Positions 60,852 through 64,000 of a DNA stretch of 64,000 nucleotides are shown here, piece by piece; positions within the stretch are counted from its first letter, which is position 1, and each line of letters starts with the position of its first letter. The translations under genes were made by a program, and so were the position numbers. The stretch is taken from contig NZ_JOOE01000001.1 in assembly GCF_000712135.1 (NCBI RefSeq), positions 496,001 to 560,000 on the forward strand, in the 5' to 3' direction. Source of the DNA: Sphingomonas sp. UNC305MFCol5.2 (GTDB lineage: Bacteria > Pseudomonadota > Alphaproteobacteria > Sphingomonadales > Sphingomonadaceae). A model generated the notes under the pieces. It worked only from the letters and a program-made list of their open reading frames with translations, was not told the origin of the DNA and did not search any database.

Positions 60852-62240
60852 TCAGAACCGGAACTGCGCGCTCGCCATCGCGAAATCGATCGCGTGCCCT
60901 CCCGCCGCTTCGATCGCCTCCCCGGCGCTGTGATGCAGATAATAACCCCGCAGGTTCCAATGGCGCCCGAGCTGAAGCGTTGCGTCGATGGTGCTGACTT
61001 GCCCGATCCCGCGCGGGCCGCCCCGCGTGCCGGCGAGCGGCGCCGCCGGGCCGAGATAGACGGCATCGCCGCGCGCCTCCTTCCACTTCCACTGCGTCGC
61101 TGCCTCGAGCGACAGGATCCGACCGGGCTGCACCCGAACGCTCGGACGCAACGCCACCAGATTGGCGAAGCTCGTCACATTGGCTTCGTTGAAATAGGGA
61201 CCCTTGGGGAAAAGCGGATTGAAGGTGCCGAGCGTCGAATCGCTTGCGCGCCGGTCGCCCGATCCGGAATCGAGGCGCAGGCCCAGCCGCGGTCTCCAGT
61301 GGCCCGGTGCCGTATAGCCGATATCCGCCGCGAAGCCCCAGGCCCGGATGCCCTGGCCCGCGAAGGTGCCACGCTGCAGCAGTCCCTCGACATCCCAGTC
61401 CCATTTGCCGACGCCGCCGCCGCTGCGCAGCCCGAGGTTGTGGCGATGCTCTTCGCCCGATACACCGCCGAAAGTCGCGGCATCGCGGTCGAGATACATC
61501 CAGTAGCCATCGATCGTCGTCGAGCGGCGCGAATCGAGGCCAAGCGCGCCATAGACTCCGCCGAACGCCTGTTGCCGGTTCCCGGCATCGTCGAATATGC
61601 CGCGCCTGAGCCTGACCGGACGCACTGCGAAGCCGTCGAGCTTCAGCCGGCCCAGCGTGAGCGTCACGCGTGCGCCGTCGAAATTCTGGCGCACATTGGT
61701 GCCGTCGCGGAAAGAGACGAAGCGCTGGCTCGTATTGAACGCCATCTCCTGACGCCCCAACCGGATCGCGAGCTGAGGCCGGGGCTTCACTTCGACGAAG
61801 AGCTGCTGCACGTCGAGATGGTCTTCGTCCGGCGGTGACAGAAGTTGCTTGCCGAATGCCTTTTCGGCGCCGAGCTGGCCGAAGACGCGAAGACCGGACT
61901 CCAGGTGCACGTCCGCGTGAAGAAGGATTCGCTGCAACATATAGCTGTCCGCCTCGCGTCCGCCGACGCCGAAGGACGGGCGATCGATCGTCTCCGCCCG
62001 CTCGCGGATCTCGCCGCCGAAGCTGGCATAGACATCCCCTTCGTGCGCGACCGGCACGAACTTGATCCGGTCGAGCGCAGACGCCCGCTTGTTCCGGTCG
62101 TTGAGGTAGCTGTAGTCCTCTGCCGTCCGATCGGGCTTGAAGGCGGGCGGCTGCGACTGCTGGGCAATCGCCTGGCAGGGCGCAAGTACGCCACAGGCGG
62201 CGAGCAGCCGCGAGACGCAAAGCCTGGCCTTCGCATTCAT
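60852..62240 (-). CDS. Alginate-export-type outer-membrane porin
   Basis: 462 residues. ATG 62240 overlaps the RNR stop (ATGA); an ATG at 62246 is also possible. Signal peptide ends AIAQQ. The mature sequence is a single beta-barrel of the alginate_exp type: RIKFVPV, DVYASFGGEIRERAE, QLFVEVKPRPQLAIRLGRQE and closing FAMASAQFRF. Such porins move anionic polysaccharides or aromatic acids; the substrate is not readable. No alginate genes are near. Confidence 0.8.
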   Translation of the reverse strand: MNAKARLCVSRLLAACGVLAPCQAIAQQSQPPAFKPDRTAEDYSYLNDRNKRASALDRIKFVPVAHEGDVYASFGGEIRERAETIDRPSFGVGGREADSYMLQRILLHADVHLESGLRVFGQLGAEKAFGKQLLSPPDEDHLDVQQLFVEVKPRPQLAIRLGRQEMAFNTSQRFVSFRDGTNVRQNFDGARVTLTLGRLKLDGFAVRPVRLRRGIFDDAGNRQQAFGGVYGALGLDSRRSTTIDGYWMYLDRDAATFGGVSGEEHRHNLGLRSGGGVGKWDWDVEGLLQRGTFAGQGIRAWGFAADIGYTAPGHWRPRLGLRLDSGSGDRRASDSTLGTFNPLFPKGPYFNEANVTSFANLVALRPSVRVQPGRILSLEAATQWKWKEARGDAVYLGPAAPLAGTRGGPRGIGQVSTIDATLQLGRHWNLRGYYLHHSAGEAIEAAGGHAIDFAMASAQFRF

Positions 62241-64000
62241 CCGCATTTCGAGAAGCCGCATTCGAGGCAATTGGCGCAGCCTTCGGTCTTGATCAGGGCT
62301 GGCGCGCCGCACTGCGGACAGTTTTGCGGGATCGCCATTGGCGCGGGCGCAGGTCTGTGCTGTTCGTGCGGCACCTCGAGCGAACCGATATGCCGCTCGA
62401 TGATCCCGCCGATCGCCGCGGGAAGCGATGGGACATAGCGCCCCTGCATCCAGGCGCCGCCGCGTGGGTCGAATACCGCCTTCAATTCCTCGACGACGAA
62501 GGAGACATCGCGCGCGCGCCGGAACACCGCCGAGATCATCCGGGTGAGCGCGAGCGTCCAGGCATAATGCTCCATATTCTTGGAGTTCACGAATATCTCG
62601 AACGGCCGCCGCGCATCCCCGGCCGCCAGATCGTTGATCGTGACGTAGACGGCATGCGGACTATCGGGCCATCGCAGCTTGTAGGTGGTGCCGTCGAGCG
62701 CTTCGAGGCGCGGCTCGAGCGGCGGCTCCTCGACGATCGCGGAGCTCGCGTCCGGCGCGGCGACGCGCAGGATCGATCCGGTGACAGCGTTCGGGCGGTA
62801 GGTCGTGAGGCCCTTGCAGCCCAGATGATAGCCCTCGACATAGATGTCGGCGAAGGCCTCGAAGCTGATGTCTTCCGGACAGTTGACGGTCTTGGAGATC
62901 GAGCTGTCGATCAGCGCCTGCGCCGCCGCCTGCATTGTCAGGTGATCCGATGGCGTCAGTGTCTGGGCACTGACGAAGAGCGTCTCGGGCGGCGGGATGT
63001 CGCCCTTTTCCCGCCGCCACACCTGCATGGCATAATCCTCGACCGCCTGTTCACGCGTCGAGCCGTCCGGCTGCCGGAGTCGCCGGGTATAGGAATAGGC
63101 GAAGACAGGCTCGACTCCCGAAGAGACGTTGCCCGCGAGCAAGGAGGTCGTCCCCGTTGGGGCGATCGACGTGAGGCACCCGTTGCGCAGGCCGTGCTCG
63201 GCGACCAGCGCCCGGGTTTCCGCATCGAGCGACGCCAGATTGGGCCGATCGAGCATGGTTTCGTCATAGACCGGAAAGGTCCCCTTCTCTCCGGCGAGGC
63301 GCGCGGAGGTGCGGTAGGCCTCGCGTTTGATCACCTGAAGCCATTGCCTCGTGAGCGCCACCGCCTCGCCGGTGCCATAGGCGGCACCGCAGAACAGCAG
63401 CGCATCGGCCAGTCCGGTGATCCCCAGCCCGATCCGGCGCTTGGCCTTGGCCTCGGTCTCCTGATCGAAAAGCGGATAACGCGAGAGGTCGATGACGTTG
63501 TCGAGGAAGCGCACAGCGGTTTGCGTGAGCTCGGCCAGCGCCGCTTCGTCGAGCGCCGCATCCTCCGCGAACGGGCGATCCACGAGCCTGGCGAGGTTGA
63601 TGGAGCCGAGCAGGCATGCGCCATAAGGCGGAAGCATCTGCTCGCCACACGGGTTGCTGGCGCTGATCGTTTCGCAATGCGCGAGGTTGTTCGCCTCGTT
63701 GACCCGGTCGATGAAGATCACGCCCGGCTCGGCGGTCTCGTAGGTCGCGCGCATCAGCCGCTCCCAAAGCGCCTTCGCCTTCACGGTTCGGCAGGTCCGG
63801 CCGTCAAAGACGAGGGGCCATTCGCCGTCCGCCGCGAGCGCCATCATGAAGGCGTCGGGCACCAGCACCGAGATGTTGAAGTTCCGGAGGCGCGACGGAT
63901 CACGCTTGGCATCGATAAAGGCTTCGATATCCGGATGGTCGATCCTGAGGCAGCCCATCATCGCCCCCCGCCGCTGGCCGGCCGATTCGACCGTGCGGCA
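62237..64000 (-). CDS. nrdJ: Adenosylcobalamin-dependent ribonucleotide reductase, 5' partial
   Basis: About 588 residues in the window; the frame stays open to position 64000 (ESAGQRRGAMMGCLRIDHPD) so the start is outside. Class II RNR reduces ribonucleotides to deoxyribonucleotides with vitamin B12 and no oxygen requirement. SNPCGEQ carries the thiyl-radical cysteine and catalytic Glu, PTGTTSLLAGNVSSGVEP is the family core, and the C-terminus ends in zinc-ribbon/redox cysteines (CPQCGAPALI, CANCLECGFSKCG). It overlaps the porin start by ATGA. Confidence 0.93.
   Translation of the reverse strand, partial: CRTVESAGQRRGAMMGCLRIDHPDIEAFIDAKRDPSRLRNFNISVLVPDAFMMALAADGEWPLVFDGRTCRTVKAKALWERLMRATYETAEPGVIFIDRVNEANNLAHCETISASNPCGEQMLPPYGACLLGSINLARLVDRPFAEDAALDEAALAELTQTAVRFLDNVIDLSRYPLFDQETEAKAKRRIGLGITGLADALLFCGAAYGTGEAVALTRQWLQVIKREAYRTSARLAGEKGTFPVYDETMLDRPNLASLDAETRALVAEHGLRNGCLTSIAPTGTTSLLAGNVSSGVEPVFAYSYTRRLRQPDGSTREQAVEDYAMQVWRREKGDIPPPETLFVSAQTLTPSDHLTMQAAAQALIDSSISKTVNCPEDISFEAFADIYVEGYHLGCKGLTTYRPNAVTGSILRVAAPDASSAIVEEPPLEPRLEALDGTTYKLRWPDSPHAVYVTINDLAAGDARRPFEIFVNSKNMEHYAWTLALTRMISAVFRRARDVSFVVEELKAVFDPRGGAWMQGRYVPSLPAAIGGIIERHIGSLEVPHEQHRPAPAPMAIPQNCPQCGAPALIKTEGCANCLECGFSKCG

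Overview
The window looks like chromosome of a GC-rich alphaproteobacterium of the Sphingomonadales, most like Sphingomonas. The grounds are TonB-dependent receptors of the Xanthomonas/Caulobacter type sitting next to flavin halogenase and cupin-like genes, an EcfG-type stress promoter, an S. meliloti-like arsenic operon with an aquaglyceroporin, and very tight gene packing with many ATGA/GTGA stop-start overlaps. I found no rRNA, tRNA, CRISPR array, transposase or phage gene. Both end genes (a VOC protein on the left, a class II ribonucleotide reductase on the right) are cut by the window edges.

Layout: (1) 1-3369, a plus-strand catabolic-looking set: VOC protein, carotenoid/stilbene cleavage oxygenase, exported ABM monooxygenase-like protein, exported alpha/beta hydrolase. 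(2) 3558-13707, a glycan-utilisation locus: LacI regulator, TonB receptor with a perfect 18-bp palindromic operator, terminator, flavin halogenase, cupin-like protein, DUF6445 protein, GH30 glycosidase and sugar MFS transporter. (3) 14093-25054, Ser/Thr kinase, ECF sigma factor, LuxR-type regulator, a run of small secreted proteins and a giant autotransporter. (4) 25120-27809, arsR-arsC-arsN-arsH-aqpS, every junction a 4-base stop/start overlap. It is divergent from (5) 27924-30281, an Lgt-like membrane protein, a radical SAM protein of the MJ0619/Tes (tetraether synthase) family and a small membrane protein. Two ArsR-type boxes lie in the shared promoter region. (6) 30674-34429, a trimeric autotransporter adhesin and a divergent two-winged-helix regulator. 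(7) 35062-39731, signalling: lone receiver, receiver-PAS-GGDEF-EAL protein and hybrid-less histidine kinase. (8) 40092-47769, an accessory stretch of small genes with two paralogous XRE-type regulator genes, each preceded by the same two-dyad element; one leads a methyltransferase operon, the other a SulP transporter/receiver operon. (9) 47908-57943, hemC, pdxH, desaturase, cytochrome b561, membrane LuxR regulator, an OprC-like copper receptor with its own TonB and DUF2946 protein, and hemN. (10) 58082-60647, a BigR/SqrR-type sulfide operon with divergent persulfide dioxygenase. (11) 60852-64000, alginate-export-type porin and NrdJ.

The best candidate for something undescribed is regions 4+5: an arsenic operon sharing an ArsR-controlled divergent promoter with an Lgt-like/Tes-like lipid (or pterin) radical SAM module. 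Second is the duplicated XRE block, in which promoter geometry and reading-frame length are exactly kept while one copy has gained many prolines in its DNA-binding region.
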